Source: Prostheceraeus crozeri
Lineage: Eukaryota; Platyhelminthes; Polycladida; Euryleptidae
NCBI GenBank assembly: GCA_907163375.1
Contig: CAJQUW010000614.1
Location: 372,001 to 436,000, forward strand
Reading direction: 5' to 3'
Length of the DNA: 64,000 bases
The position numbers were made by a program, and so were the translations under genes. Shown one piece after another: positions 10,153-25,100 of the stretch. Position 1 is the stretch's first letter; each line of letters begins with the position of its first letter. The notes below the pieces were generated by a model, which did no database searches, had not been told where the DNA came from, and was given only the letters and a program-made list of their open reading frames with translations.

Positions 10153-13100
10153 CTGTAAACGACCGTGATATAATGAACAAGTTCAGAATCAATCTTACTC
10201 AAAGGAAATAAACTGAGGAACAAATTACAGCACTCCTGCATTATGTTTTTAACATAATGAATTTGCACATCTTCTATTCATTCTCATCTCTGTCGCATGA
10301 GACCTTATTCATCTTCAAAGAATCAAAATTCCAATACGTACAATGGTAACATTTGAAAGACTAGTTGAATGATTAGAATATGATAAGAGCAGAATTCAGT
10401 TAATTCATAAGACATCAGGAGAGAAATTGACCATATTTAGGCTGATGCGAATATTAGGATCTAATTAATCACGTCCGCATGTTCTGAGGATATGATTTTC
10501 AGAGTTTATGGAGAGAAATGAAGGTTCGTTACTACACGGGTAAACACTCATTCTTCTAGACAGGTTAGGCTTCGACCCGGGTAAAATGAAAAAACCTGAC
10601 GAAGGGATTAATGACGGGTTTTATGGGATTCATTGTTTTTCCGTGTCCTTCCATGATTTCTGTGCCTTCATATACGACAAAGTCATGACGCATGTTACAA
10701 GGGTAATATGGTGATGAAGAATAATCATCTTCTATGCGTTGTCAACTTCTCAGAGATGGTCTGAATACTTTGATGAATTAATACCCTTTCGTTGGATGTC
10801 CCTGACGTCATTCTCAGCGTAAATCGATATCATTGGCAATGGCAAGTCCGATCCATACGTCCACAGGCGGTGATTGGCTGTGCAGACGCAGCTTTAACCT
10901 GTAAATTGATTCATTCGGACGTTGTTTTAATTGAGGGTTAAATAAATCAGGCTTAACAAAGGGCTTAAGACAATAAAAGCAAAAAGTGAGGGGTGCTATT
11001 ATTTGCTAGTTCTAGTAGTGAATTCTGGATACAGTAATTATTCCGATGATTGAATAACATAAATCGAGCTTACAATCGGAATTCACTAAGATGAAGACAT
11101 TCAAGTCGCATTCCGATTGGATCGCGGATATTGGCTATTTTTTAGTTTATTAAATACGGTAAATAAAATTTCGATATGCATGCGCATCTCTTGATCCAAA
11201 CTAATTACATGCACATAGAAATTACCTGCGTATTACATCATTATTGCATACAAGTTGACGAAGAGTGTACAAAAAGTACGCTGATGATCCGAAAATTCAA
11301 TTCTCACAAAAAATGAATCCCTCAAAAACCCAAAAATAATCCCGTCCGGGATCCATTAAAAATCCCGCCAATAACACCGCGAGGGATCCCCCCGCAGTAT
11401 TAATCCCATATTAACCCTGCTTCCAGATAACTTTCTATATTTGGCAAGTGATTGATATCCTATCATACTTAAAAATGCCTGAGATTAATTGTGTCAGAAT
11501 GATTATAACAAAGTAATTTACTAAAATGTTGTTTTGAAAAAATTAAAATATTTTTTCAAGATAGAAAATATGGGATAAGTTTACCTCTCGATTTTATAGC
11601 ATATTTCAACAAATATCGACACAGAACAAAAAACGTGGTCAAATTTCTGGATCATTATCACGACAGTCTTAATCCTAATTAACAATAATATCATTTGCTG
11701 TTTATACAGTCTGGGACATATCCTTAAGCAAAGCATTACCACAGATGTCGAGAAGCTGATTTCCGCGAAAATTAGACATTGAAAGGAGGTGAATGGCTTT
11801 GTCACACCTACATCGACTTTCGTGTGTGATCCCTGTGTTACAATCAGTTATTGAGGGATCAATCAGTGTTACAATCAGTTTCTTGAACAATCCTTGACAG
11901 AACTACCTGTTGGACAGAACAGAACTACATGTACATTGCAAATGTCATTGTCTATCTCTTGGCAGCAGCATTAGGATTACATAATTAATTTTTCGTGCTG
12001 ACATCTAGAATATCATTTCATGAAGAAGACTCACCTTAGCCATCATTTGTATGAAGAATTGAGGAGGTACCTTGGCCAGCATGTCACCATTTAGTGGTCT
12101 GGTATCGCGCCTACCCTCACTTGGGACAGCTAGTCTGGCCCATCTGCCAGTGACCATTTCTTCACGTCCTCCGAGGACTGGTTGTACTCGACACCGATAC
12201 GTTGCCATGGCACGTGCTTGTGCACTCCTAGTATGAGGGAAGACTCCCAGCAGGACACCTCGCACTGATTCCTCCTCGCGTCCAGGCAGCATGAAAGAGG
12301 AGACGTATCCAGGAGCAGGGCCATGTGACAAACCCGACAGGTATGCAAGAGCACCGGTGCACAACCAATCATCGTCGTTCTCATCCTCAACGGCGCGCGT
12401 CACAAGTGAAGTGATAGAAGAGCCCGCAAGATGGTAAATTGCATCCAATAACTGATCAGCTAGCAAGAATGGATCTGCAGGGAGTTCCGTGAATGGAACG
12501 GCAGGGTGCAATGAAGACCAACTCCAAGCGGACAAACGACGCTGTGAGATAAGGCGGACCTGAAGAGACAAGACATTGATGTTTCATGCAAGGACATAGT
12601 TCTGAAGCAATGTTGGGACGATATTTTTTTTCTTTTCGACTTAGCAATGTCTAAGCATTTATATTATGCAGCTATAGATAGTTTACATGAAGTGCCAAAA
12701 TCACATTGAGTTTTAATTTATTGATTGAAATGATCTCCGATCGGAGCCAAGTTTACCGAAGTCAAAGTTAATCTTTCATAAAACAGTCAAGTCGTTAAGC
12801 ATGTTTGAAACTGTTAATCAATAAGCACACGTGGAGGCTCATCATGTGATGTGCATGTCCATGAGTTTGAAAATAACGGGAATAGGTTAAGAAATGTGAT
12901 ATGTCCAGTCCCACTGAGTCCTCAGTCATCATAGGTGAAAATATCGAGTCAGCGCACAGTTTGCTATTTCGAGCAACCGTGACGTTCCGAGCAACCACGC
13001 ATGGCAAATCTCTGATGCCACATGCACGTATTTTGTGAGCGTTCTTTAAACCTTTTCAATCACTATGTAAATAGAACTATTCTAATAACACTGCTTTTGC

Positions 13101-16100
13101 AAAAAGCAGCATCTGTCAATGATTGCAGGTGCACTTATCTTAGGAGATTTGCCAGTAGTGTGTTTAAAGTAATAATTAATGAATGGTCGTCGAAATTTCA
13201 GTAACTTGCTAATTGCAAATTTCTTTTCAATCACGGCTGAATTCTATAAAAGTAAGGCAAACATGTAATGGATCACCTTAACAATTTCACGACGACTGTG
13301 CTTGTGTAAAGCCATCATGAAATGATTGCCGAGAAATTTGAAGACCATTTTGATAGTGCAACTATAAAGAGAAACTAAAGCGACAAAATACTCGCAATAA
13401 AATTATCAAAGTATACGTAATGAATTGATAGTGATCAGATTTCAAATTGAATGATGCTTCCTACTGACACAAAATGGTTGTCAGATCATATTTACGCACA
13501 TCTATTTCTATAACAATGCTAGAATTTTGATAATTTATAAAAATCCTTATGCAGCATTATTTTTTAAAAGTTTAAAAGAATAAACCAAGCTGCTGAATAC
13601 GATTCAACGTATCACAAATTTTCGCCGTTTAGACGGGTAGATCACGCGAAGAATGTGTATACAGAGCATCATAAAAGAAACGACAAAATTTGAAAAATCA
13701 TGACTTGTTCATCTTCGCATTAATAACGATTGTTCAACGCATGTTGCATAAATATTGTGTGCAAGGTTTGTCGAAACTAGAGGTTTGTCATAATTTCCGT
13801 AGTCTGATTCAGCATGATAGTGGGAATGAGCATAAATTTCGCCGGAATCTTTTTTAGTCTCATAGCCTTTAACTCCAGTATTCAGAGACCATACGACAAA
13901 GACAAAGAATGAACAGGCTTTCTACAGAACCTCAATGACCATCTTCCGGGACATTTCAAGGATATATTGAATAAAATTCCAGAATGCATGATAAAATAAA
14001 TCTATATAGCTAAAATCATGACAAAAAAGGATGTACGCGTTTCAGTAGCTATTCGAGGTTTTAAGAGGTCAGGCAGATCAGAACAAGTAATCGGTCTTGG
14101 GTTAAGAATTTATTTCCAAATTCTCATCAAAATATACGATAAAAGTCAAACCTAAACCCAGATTAACCCAGAGAAAATTATCAAGCACACGAAAGTGACA
14201 TCGATTCATCAGTACTCCATAGACTAGGAGTATAAGTGTATAGGTACATCGTACAGCACCATCATTCCTTCCTTTTTTACCTGAAGCTAGTTAACGGATG
14301 TTAGTAAAACGGATGTAAGATGAAATTTTATTGTTAAGAACAACAATGAAAAAGAAAATAAACCAACATCTATCAATAATGGCTCTTCCCAAACCATTAA
14401 AAATAAAGGCAGTGGTAGTAGCATACTTAAAAGAGTAGGTATGCTGACGATACAAGCCGCACAATTTGATTTTCAACCAACATGCCATTCAACAAGAGTC
14501 ATATTTTACAGATATCAAACTCAACTAACAAAATGTTTCTCACGCTATTTCCAGGTTTCCAGGAACTGCAGTAACCCTGACCAATCCGTCCATCTCAAAT
14601 ATCAACAATTCCTGTCTTCCAACCATTTTGCTGTTATGAACTATTAGAACTCAGGTATTGGTTGGTTTTTGAATTATCAAAGCACGTTCTTCTGAGAAAC
14701 TTGATGTCTGCTTCGATAGTCTCGAAGTAGTTTTGAAGAACAGATCTTTAACCTCACTAACCAAGAAGCCATAAAAAGTTGTTGTGGTCACTAGCATACC
14801 TTTCCATTCTTGAAAATGAGCTAAAATTAGAGAATCGTTTCATTTAACTATAAATGTTCAGAAGTGAAAATTTGATTGAAATGAACTATGTTGACTTCAA
14901 ATGCGTTGATGCGAACGTTTCGCATCTACACAAGTGCGACTTTATCTATTTCAGCTGCCAATGCTTACCGTATCTCCTTCCGTAGCTAATTCGATGATGA
15001 GATTCCATGAAGATCCTGGAATGACGAGGCCTGACCAGCGTGTGTCGTTGTCTCCTGTGCGCACTCCAAATTGACCTTGATCCGCGTCCAACAGGATTGT
15101 TACCGTGGAGCCGGGGCGGCATGTCGAATAGAAGCTGCTTTGCATTGTCAGTCCGATATTGCCACTGCGTGTGTCGTAAGAGATGACCGTAGATGGTATC
15201 GGAGGGGCGGGGCCAGGAGCAGGTGTCAGGCACAGTCCAAGAGTTACACCATCGACGCTTGCATCACACACTTCTACACGAATCTCCCACAGTCCACTTG
15301 CCATCTTCACTGCTCCGACGATTATCCGCTTCCTATGAAAATGAGATAGACAGAAGTTATTGAAAATAAGGGATTGCTCAAGTTATTTGCATTCGGAGAA
15401 AATCCCATCTCTATTCTTTTCGTTCCTTTCGAGAAACGAGTTCGTTTTCATTTTCACTACAATAACACAGAGATGAGATTTTCTCCGAATACAAAAGACA
15501 TAAGTTACATATGACTCATTATGACTTGTGAACGGCTGTGCCACGGAGACCACATAATAAAACCATCACATTTTCAGGAGTTCATAGAATTCTGAAATCT
15601 CCATGAAACACGCACTGATTGCTATGAATGTGGCTCGACATTGATTATATTCTTAGTATTAAATAAAAAGCAAGACTCACCCACTCCTCAATGATCTCGC
15701 CATCTCCCCGCCTTCAGACAGCAGACAACCCGCTGCGAACCGACCGTCGAAAATGGGCGGGAAATCTTCCATTGACACATCTTCTTCTCCTCTAGCGTCC
15801 TCCTTGGGAACGGAGACGAATCGGCGTCTCATCACAGTCTCACACTGGCGCATGTACTCGCGTCCTCGACTCAGATAGTCAGCCCAGAAGGACTCCCCGT
15901 TCATCACAAGTCCTCCAGCGGTACGAAGTATCTTCTCACTGATACTTCTGGTGTCTGCAAGCCCAATCACTTTCGCGGAGTCTGGTAACATCAGCATGCG
16001 CAGCAGGTAGGCGGTTTGATGCCTCATTGGATAGGGAAGAGATTGGCGAGAGAGAATCTTGAGGAGAGCTTCAAACCAGAATCGGTGACCAGCGACGTAG

Positions 16101-19100
16101 CGGCGATGTTCAGGGCGATGAAGAAGGACAATAAGAAGAGAAAGAAAGCGGCTGAGGGCTTGCGCAATCACTTCAGGATGACAAGAGAGAGCTGTAGGAT
16201 CAGTCAGACTGGGCATTAGTTTGTGCAGTTCCGGAAAGAGAGAGCTGCGCCATTCTGCCATGTTAGTCAATGATTTGAGGAAGCGAGTGACATGGTGTGC
16301 CAAAAAGTCGAAGAGATGCCGCGCAGCACTTGAATTGATGGACATTAAACTGCAAAGATGAATATGCAGACCGTGAGAGAAACACGATTCACAAGGAAGC
16401 ATAGGATAAAATCTAGTCGTCATGAGATACGCACAAATAACATTCCTAAGCAATGATTAGGTCTGTGTAGAAAAGCAAGTGCAAAGGACCGATTTATATA
16501 TTTCATGACAAAGTGACGGTTTTTTTGCTTTTTTGATATTTTGCATCGCTGATTAAGTGTCTGTCACCTCGAAAGCTGCCTTGATGTGCGAAATAAAGCA
16601 CCTGAAATGTCCGCATCAAGTTATTCATTAGTTTACTAACATGCATGCTTAGATATGTGCTACCAGACTCAATTATGATGTAATACTTACCATTACTAAT
16701 TGCTCCGTTTCTTCTTCAATTACATTTCAATTGCTCTACAATTACTTGAGATAACTCCCGGTTCTTGATTTAGATTTTGACAACACTCTTCGTCATGAAT
16801 TTCTTTTTAAAAACTTGCCGGTAATTGTACCCGAAGAACGCATATAAATCGTCGGTGATTCCACAAAGTGACGCAAATCAATTTCAGGAAATCGGTTTAA
16901 AGATTTTGGCATTCTTTAATCGAACTTTGCTGGGTCTGATCGTCATTTCTGATTTAGTGGTTCAGATATCCATTCCAAGTCATAGATATCTAGCTAGTGA
17001 CATGATTTAAGTTAGATGGTACAGCTATCATCTACTCATAGATATTTGAATGTTCAAGTCACAAGCGTCAGTTTGCAAACGCAAATTAAGTTCAAAATCA
17101 GATGCCATAATCCGCCGCAAGTGAAACTACGTCATTTTGTCGAATCATTTTCAATGTGAATCTGAATCAGTGACAGCCGTGCTTTCGTCACTTTGATTTC
17201 ACTGAGAAGGAATTGTGAGCGAACTAAATGGTTGAAATAAGTGCTTCAACAGAAAAAATGTCAATATGGTGTCTAAATAGATTTATAATGACATCATAGC
17301 TTACATGAGGTACATACGACATTGTTCCTAGTTATTCTGTAAGTTCTAGATCGTTGCATAAATCCATGCAAAGCTCCCTATCTGTTCAATGATAATCAGG
17401 GCATGTTTGCGAGAAGGTGCTCTAGGCCCTTGCTCCTTAAAGACTATTTAGTGAGTGGTTGGACTGGATCCATCAACCTCTGATCGCTACTCCATGTCAT
17501 TAACCAGAGTCATAATACCATTAAATGAATATCTGAGACAATTCCCTCAGACAATTCAAATATGCTATTCGCATATTTTGAACACTTCGTTATAAGCAGT
17601 ATTTGAATACAGCCATTGACAATAAACGCTAGTGTTGAACAATCTGCTGAAAGCAAACTCGGACATTGAAATTTCTTATAATGTTTCGAAGGTCTCACCT
17701 GGAACTGATGACAATGATTTCCACGAGCATCCATCCCATCATTTTCGTGCCCATATCCAGGTTGTTGTGATCCCCATGTCGTAGACGATGGTGAACCAGT
17801 ACTTCCGGCGCAGCTTGAATGTCTTTCAACAGGTCGAGGATTCCGCTGAGTAATACAAGGTCCAACATTGCTTTGTCGAATGGAAGACTGAGTGCGTGCA
17901 GTAAGAAGGCCATGAGGCGATGTTGCCCCACCGGTGGGCCACCTCGAATCCGCCGAGAATAAACCAAAGTCGTTTCGAGACGTCGAATTATCGAGGCAAT
18001 CATACAATGATCCCGTACCGTCAACTCCTGACGTTGCTTGAATCGTGCAGCAGAAACATCTTCCTATTCGTGCAAATGAAATAAAAAATTATTCGTTGCT
18101 GAAATATTCGTTCTGATGAGATATCTTCAATTCAAGTTTTGCCATAATTCTTTAAGATACATAAACAGGTATATTCTGGCTCGCAATAGTCGTTATAGAT
18201 ACACACCATAAATATATTTTTCAGATTCGTATCATATTGCCAGAAAGCGCATCGTCAACCATTTCGTTCGGCACTAATCAGAATTTCATTTACATGCCAA
18301 CAAGATTATCTAATGAATGATTATATGCATGTGCAGCATGTAGATAATTGCAGAGCCTGCATGTAAATAATCAGCCAACAACTGTTTTATTTGCTTCAAG
18401 GGAAACCATCAAACCAAAAACAAATTACCGTCTTTCATGCCAATCTTCCGTGAATTTTCGCCAACCTGTCGTGAGGGAACCTCCATATCCCTGTCTTTAG
18501 GCAACCTCTTTATACCTGTCGTCAGTGGACCTCCTTGCACCTGTCGTCAGGCAACCTCTTTATACCTGTCGTCAGTGAACCTCCTTACACCTGTCGTCAG
18601 GGAACCTCCTTACACCTGTCGTGAGGGAACCTCCATATCCCTGTCTTTAGGCAACCTCTTTATACCTGTCGTCAGTGAACCTCCTTGCACCTGTCGTCAG
18701 GCAACCTCTTTATACCTGTCGTCAGTGAACCTCCTTACACCTGTCGTCAGGGAACCTCCTTATAACCTGTCGTGAGGGAACCTCCTTATAACCTGTCGTG
18801 AGGGAACCTCCATATCCCTGTCGTCAGTGAACCTCCTTGCACCTGTCGTCAGGCAACCTCTTTATACCTGTCGTCAGTGAACCTCCTTACACCTGTCGTC
18901 AGGGAACCTCCTTATAACCTGTCGTGAGGGAACCTCCATATCCCTGTCGTCAGTGAACCTCCTTGCACCTGTCGTCAGGGAACCTCCTTACACCTGTCGT
19001 CAGTGAACATCCTTACACCTGTCTTCAGGTAATCTCCACATACATGCCGTCAGGGAATCTCCTTATACCTGTCGTGAGGGAACCTCCACATCCCTGTCGT

Positions 19101-22100
19101 CAGGGTACCTCTTTCAACTCGTACAAGTCAGGGAATCTCCTTATGCCTGTCGTGAGGGAACCTCCACATCCCTGTCGTCAGGGTACCTCTTTCAACTCGT
19201 ACTCGTGGTATCTGTTACCATACTTCTTCGACCGCTTTTTTTATTGAAGATAAAGATATAAAAAACTACAGAACCCAAATTTTCGGTGTAGCCTTCAGCA
19301 GGGGTTTCCAGCAATGTTTTTCAACGCACAAAATGAGTATTTATTTGTGGGCTTTGAACAGAAATTTCCACTTTACGTTGGTCACCGGTAAACTTGAGAT
19401 TTCAACAAATGATGGTCCATTTAATGCTTGCAGCATTGACCGATCATTTCTTTCTATTTTCTTTCTTATATTTATCTTGAATATAAAAACGGTCGAAAAA
19501 AGCACGGATATTTTCATTCAACTGCAAGAGTGGACTACTGAACGCTACGAAGTATTTTTACACAAAAAAGTCGCTATTGATAAATTGATGAAATCTTAAC
19601 AGATGCAACCACGAGAGACATGTTTCGGCCTGTTGAGTCTTGTCAGTTGTGGGCAAGTTCGAACCAGCGACGCTGGAGATAGAGGACGTGCAAGCATACT
19701 CTCTGACCACAAGACCATCACATCATCTGTCAATAGCTTGAATTGGCCAGAACGGTAAACTGCATTATGGCAGGCACGTGTAGGGTGGATTGCATTCAGT
19801 TATTGTTGAATATTGCAAATTTAGTAAAATTTCTGTTTTTTTGCCTTACAAGGGACGAACGTCCGAAACATCGACAATGCATATACATACATGTATAATT
19901 CGATAAGTTGGTCTCATTTTTTTACCGGGAGGTATAACTGAAAATCTTATTTTTACATTATGAATATTTAGCTTTACTTCGTAATACTGTTGCACGTCCT
20001 TTGCTTTTGCAAGTGCATAGCAAGCACACTTATCGGACTTATTCTTAATTCATTCTTATTTTATACAGGCATGGGATTGAACCAATTAAAAAAAGCAAAA
20101 GCCGGAATTTTAAAGAGTAGCTGAATCAGCGGCGCATGGCGCGCGTTTAGCGAGTCCATAATTGCCGTGAAGCGGCAAATAATTTTGAGGTTATAATTCC
20201 CCAGAAAGCCTAGAAATCGTCTAATTAAAAGGCTTAATATTTAACACAGGTCTTTACTTTTTAACTATTTGTATGACTTAATATAATAATTAAAATACAC
20301 GGGTATTTACACAATTTAGAATATGTTAAATGTACAAAAATCGAATCAAGTAAGAACCTACATAGATGAGCAGTAGAAATTCATAGTAGGTACGTAGGTA
20401 CAAATGTATATGAAAAAGTAGGTCTAGTTAGAAATCTTAGCACGCTTAGCAAGGGAAGACGTGTGTTTCTTCAAGGCACGCTTCAGTATTTTAGAAGACA
20501 TTTTCTTTGACGTAGCTTTTGACACTACATCTAATGAATGCAAGTTCAGAGTAGACTTCTTTTCATCCAGAATACGACGACGATGTTCTTGTTCTTTTCG
20601 CCGATTTTGTGAAAATTGAACAAGACATTTTCTGTCATGACTCCCACCCCCCCCCCCCAACACCCCATTGCCAAAACGTGCTTATTTTGCTTATCAAACG
20701 AAATTATCAAAATGATTTCAAAAATCCGAAAAAGCCGGAATAGCCGGAAAAATCCCATGCCTGTTTATATCAAAAAATAAAATGTCGAATGATTCGACGA
20801 TTTTCCTGTGGCCGAGTAGTCACAAACTGCCATTTATGCTAGAAACTACTAATTACCATCATTCAGGATCAACAAAAAAAGGAAAAATCAAACCACCAAA
20901 ATAGATTTCACAGATCAGGCAAGGTGAAACCATAGTCTTGTGGCTTAACTAAGTCTCGAAACACATTGGGATACAAAATCAGAAAATCTTAGTTTCCTTT
21001 CCACTATTAATGCGATGGAGCTTCCTGAACTATATGTCCGGTAGAATGGAGACATTTGCTCTCAGTAAAAACCATCATCACACACATGCATTATTCAATG
21101 CGGTTGCTTTATGCAATTGATCAGAACTTCTCTTTAACAATTCCTTTTTACACTAAAAAATAAAAGCATCACTGACAGATATTTTACAGAATTTTCATTC
21201 TTAGCACAACAACGAGTCATGAATGAAGCTAGGGTCTACTCAATGAAAAGAATAGAAATCAACATTACTTTAGGTGAACAAAAGGAAAAAATTCAAACAT
21301 ATGCCTATTAAGTTGTTCCCATCAGAAACCTGTTCGCACGCCTATTGAAAGCATCAAGATTGTATTAGTCAGGGAAAGTAGTATGTGGAGTTGGTTACAA
21401 AAAAACAACAGCTGTGCGAACGAAATAGCTTTTCAAGCGACACGGTACGTGTATTCTAGGCTCACATGGTAGAACATGTATGTATGTGAGTGCTTTAGCT
21501 CCGCGTGCGCTTTTGATGAGAATCTTCGGTTTGAATACGCACTTATTTACTGCAGAGCTGTTTCTATCCAAATAGTACCTATAAAAGAGACTGAGTGAAG
21601 TTACATCCCGTCTGACGTAGAGTGGCAGCAGCTCGTTAGCGACTTTTTCACCCTTAAGATTCTTGTCACGTCTCCCGCCACGCTCAAGGAGGTTAAGATG
21701 TGTCTGTTGTGTGTCGGCCTCTATCAATGGACGGAGAGTGGACTTGTCGAGACAGCAGATGGTTGTTGGCACAATAGAGGCCACCAATGAGTAGAGATGT
21801 CTGCTTGCTGACGAATTGGATATATGGTTTCCAAGACGAATCGTTGGTAACTGCTAATCCAAGGAAGAGATGGAATCTTTGTTTTGTGATCATATATCGG
21901 TCATTATCTCCTTTAAGTCGAGAGCGTAGAATGCTGAGATTTTTGAAAGGATTGAAATAAACAATAAATTTGGCGCCCATTCGGAGACTGTGACATGTCT
22001 TCAATACGAACGTTGCACGGTGTTCTTTACTTGTTTCTCATTGGAATTGAGGAGTGTCGTGATGCCTGCATGCATCAACAGCTTATTCACTAGGCATCAT

Positions 22101-25100
22101 TGATGTACAGAAGAAAAATATTGGGTCCCAAGATTGTAATTTGAGGAACTCTTGCATTAAAGGCGTGATGGAAGGGTCTTCATTGACCATCTAAGACGAC
22201 AGACATCTGTCTGTTACCAAGTAAAGAAGCAAGAAGTCTCTAAGTTGACCAACAGCTCAATAAAAAGCCCCTGGTTACAGATTTCATCGAATACCTTTGA
22301 AATATCCAAGGCAATTATTGAATGCTTAAATACTGATGCCGAGAAAATTATTTTCAGTCTTCTTCATTTTTACTCCACTAATTAAAATTCATTTTCATCG
22401 ACAAAAAGTTCTTTTCATCTGTTCGAAAGCATTCGACCACTAAACATAAAAGCAACTAATATAGACATAAACGATATGGAAGTATTACTCATTACGAATA
22501 TGTTCCTCTACCCATATGAGACAACTAAAAGAACAAGAATGTTTACTCACATGTGAACGGAGATTCTGAAACAAATCGGCACTATACACGCAGATGGAAA
22601 TTTTGTCCTAATCAATCTACTCCATAATTTCATAAACCTGGGAAATTACTTGTTATACATTCAGAGTTTTGCCTGGGCAATTATTTTGATTCGGTTGATA
22701 TCAAAATATATAGGGTGCAGCATAAAAATTGTAGCTGAAATTTCTATCTAATGTAACTCTCTAATTATCCAACAGAAATTAGCAAACAAGGTCTTATTTT
22801 GAAGCCAATACACATCTCTAATATCATAATCAACATTCCAGTGGTAGCATTCGAGGATGAGAGCATAATATACATACGAAGTGAGAGAACTCGAAAGGAA
22901 AGAAACTAGATGAAAAGAGCAACGACTTCCAATCCTTCACCTAAGCAATAATCATCATGACGAAGTCTACCACAATTGTTGCAAATGATCACACATCCAT
23001 CATTTCAATCATGAATGCTAAATACTATGCAGGTACAATATGTAAAGGGATCGATATGTTGAATCAAACATCTTCAGGGTACAAATAAAAAGGTAGAACA
23101 AAATATTTTCCATATCAAAATCAATGCCCAGAACATCATAGTGTGGCATCAATTGAAAATAGTATCACTTGCACATCTATGAATGAACCATTATTAAAAT
23201 CAAATTTCAAATTCAGAATAAGAAGTAATTGCTATAGGGTCTCAAAATCCTTGTTCACGTTCAACTTCAATTTGTTATTGATTCATGTCAAACCTGAGTA
23301 GAGAAAGAGATTTTATTAAGCGATGCCTACATCACCAGCATCCGCAATTGACCTTGTATAAAATTGATTGAGGTCACGAGATTCCACCGATGAAGAGCTC
23401 AATGACCAATCGTGTACACATTGAATGTAATGGTCGAACGGATGTGTGAACATATTTTCGGGCTAAACGTGGAAGAGACTTGCAGAATTTGGCAGAAATA
23501 AAGCAGGAAAATGCAGAATTTCTGGCGTTCTATTAGAATACCATACATGTGTACCTCAAAATTTCAAAAATCGTACAATCCTTCCGAGAAAATCGTACAA
23601 TTCAGAATTGTCTATAATTTCAATAAAATTGTATATTCCCTTCTCCTTATGCATTCTTGTACTAAAAAAACATAATAATTTATAAAGTGTACAATACAAT
23701 CATAACAAAACGTAACAACAGAAAAATAAAACAAGAAGCGGATTGCTTGTGTGTCTGATAAGAGATATGATTTTCTAAAACCAAATAGGTGATTAATTAC
23801 ATATTATAATTCCAGTCAAAATGGTAAGCAGGCCTACTCGGCTTTGGGTTTCTAGCCCGCAAACTCGAGCGGATATTTCCACATGAATCCCTGCTCACGA
23901 GTCTTAGAGTAGCTGCGCATGTAAACGAAGTAGGATCCATATCACAGCCGTCTTTTCATGCACTATGACAGAAAAGAACCTGCCTCCTCTTCTTATCTGT
24001 ATAACAGGTAAACCTCTCTGTCTACTTCAACCCGAAGATTAATTCCCTATCCAAGCAAACTGAAGTTCAATAATGATCAACCAAAACATCATCGCAAAAT
24101 CTGACAGGTAGTAGCATTAGTTACTCCGACGCAAGTCTCCTAATTGCCAAATGACGGGTAAGACTTTCACTGTACCACGCCAAACCGAGGGTCAGTTTCC
24201 TCTCCAGCAGATTGGATGATCAACCAAAATCAATGCATTCTGACCGCCTACATGACAGGTAGCAGCGAAGATGCCACGGTGGATCGAGATCAACCCTTCA
24301 GCCTCCGATGATGGGTGGAACGTGCTATACCAGATAAGCCATCTCCCTCTCAAATTCACTAGGTGATCGACCAAATATTGGGTAGCAAAAAAGGCAGAAT
24401 TATATTCACCTTCCTCTCAATCAGCGATAGGTAGGCAATATGTTTCCTATATCATTCTTGAGCCGCGACACATCGCTGCAGGACTCCTCCTTAAGCCGAC
24501 GATCCAAGAAGACGACCTTTCACCACAGACAGACGGATAACAGGGTTTGTAAGCCCCAGAGTCCATGAATGGATAAATTTACCATTGATCTGTGATAGCT
24601 GAGGAATCATATGAACACACTTACAAAGAAGGCGCTCTGTACGGGTGACTGCATGCTATTACCACAATCACTAGCTGTAGAACCGCTCACTGCTATCAAT
24701 TCAGTCCGCCTGACCGGTCCCACAAAACGCTTAGGCCAGGCTTGACCTACCTCATTTTTGATTTTCGACGAGGATGGGTGTAATAGTCATGTGTTACATT
24801 AGAACGGTGACCTTCAAATCCCGCACATAAATGATACCTTAAGAGAGTCAACGGTAGGACTCAGCTGAAACTTATCTTATTTTTCAACATCACTGTAACG
24901 AGCAGTCCTCTCATGTTATTCAGTGATTAATCAATTATTGATACATGCTACAATGTATGAAACCATGAAGCAAGGATCAAAGATCACTGATAGACTTTGA
25001 GGTCAACGTTGGCTGAAATAATAAATTTGATGATGCTAATAACGGAGAATCATTGATTTAATACACATTTTAGCTGATATCAACTGAAATCAATATTGTA

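Noticed and set aside
15071-16219. Plus-strand ORFs at 15071-15349 and 16016-16219
   Set aside because: Shadows of HERC1-like exons 15 and 14.
18437-19247. ORFs with repeated VVREPPYTCR-like units, and the idea of a CRISPR array
   Set aside because: The 25-bp units are contiguous with no spacers, the window is eukaryotic, and the ORFs only follow the minisatellite.
19605-19745. True tRNA gene
   Set aside because: A- and B-box-like sequences are present, but there is no acceptor stem pairing and no clear cloverleaf; it fits a SINE.
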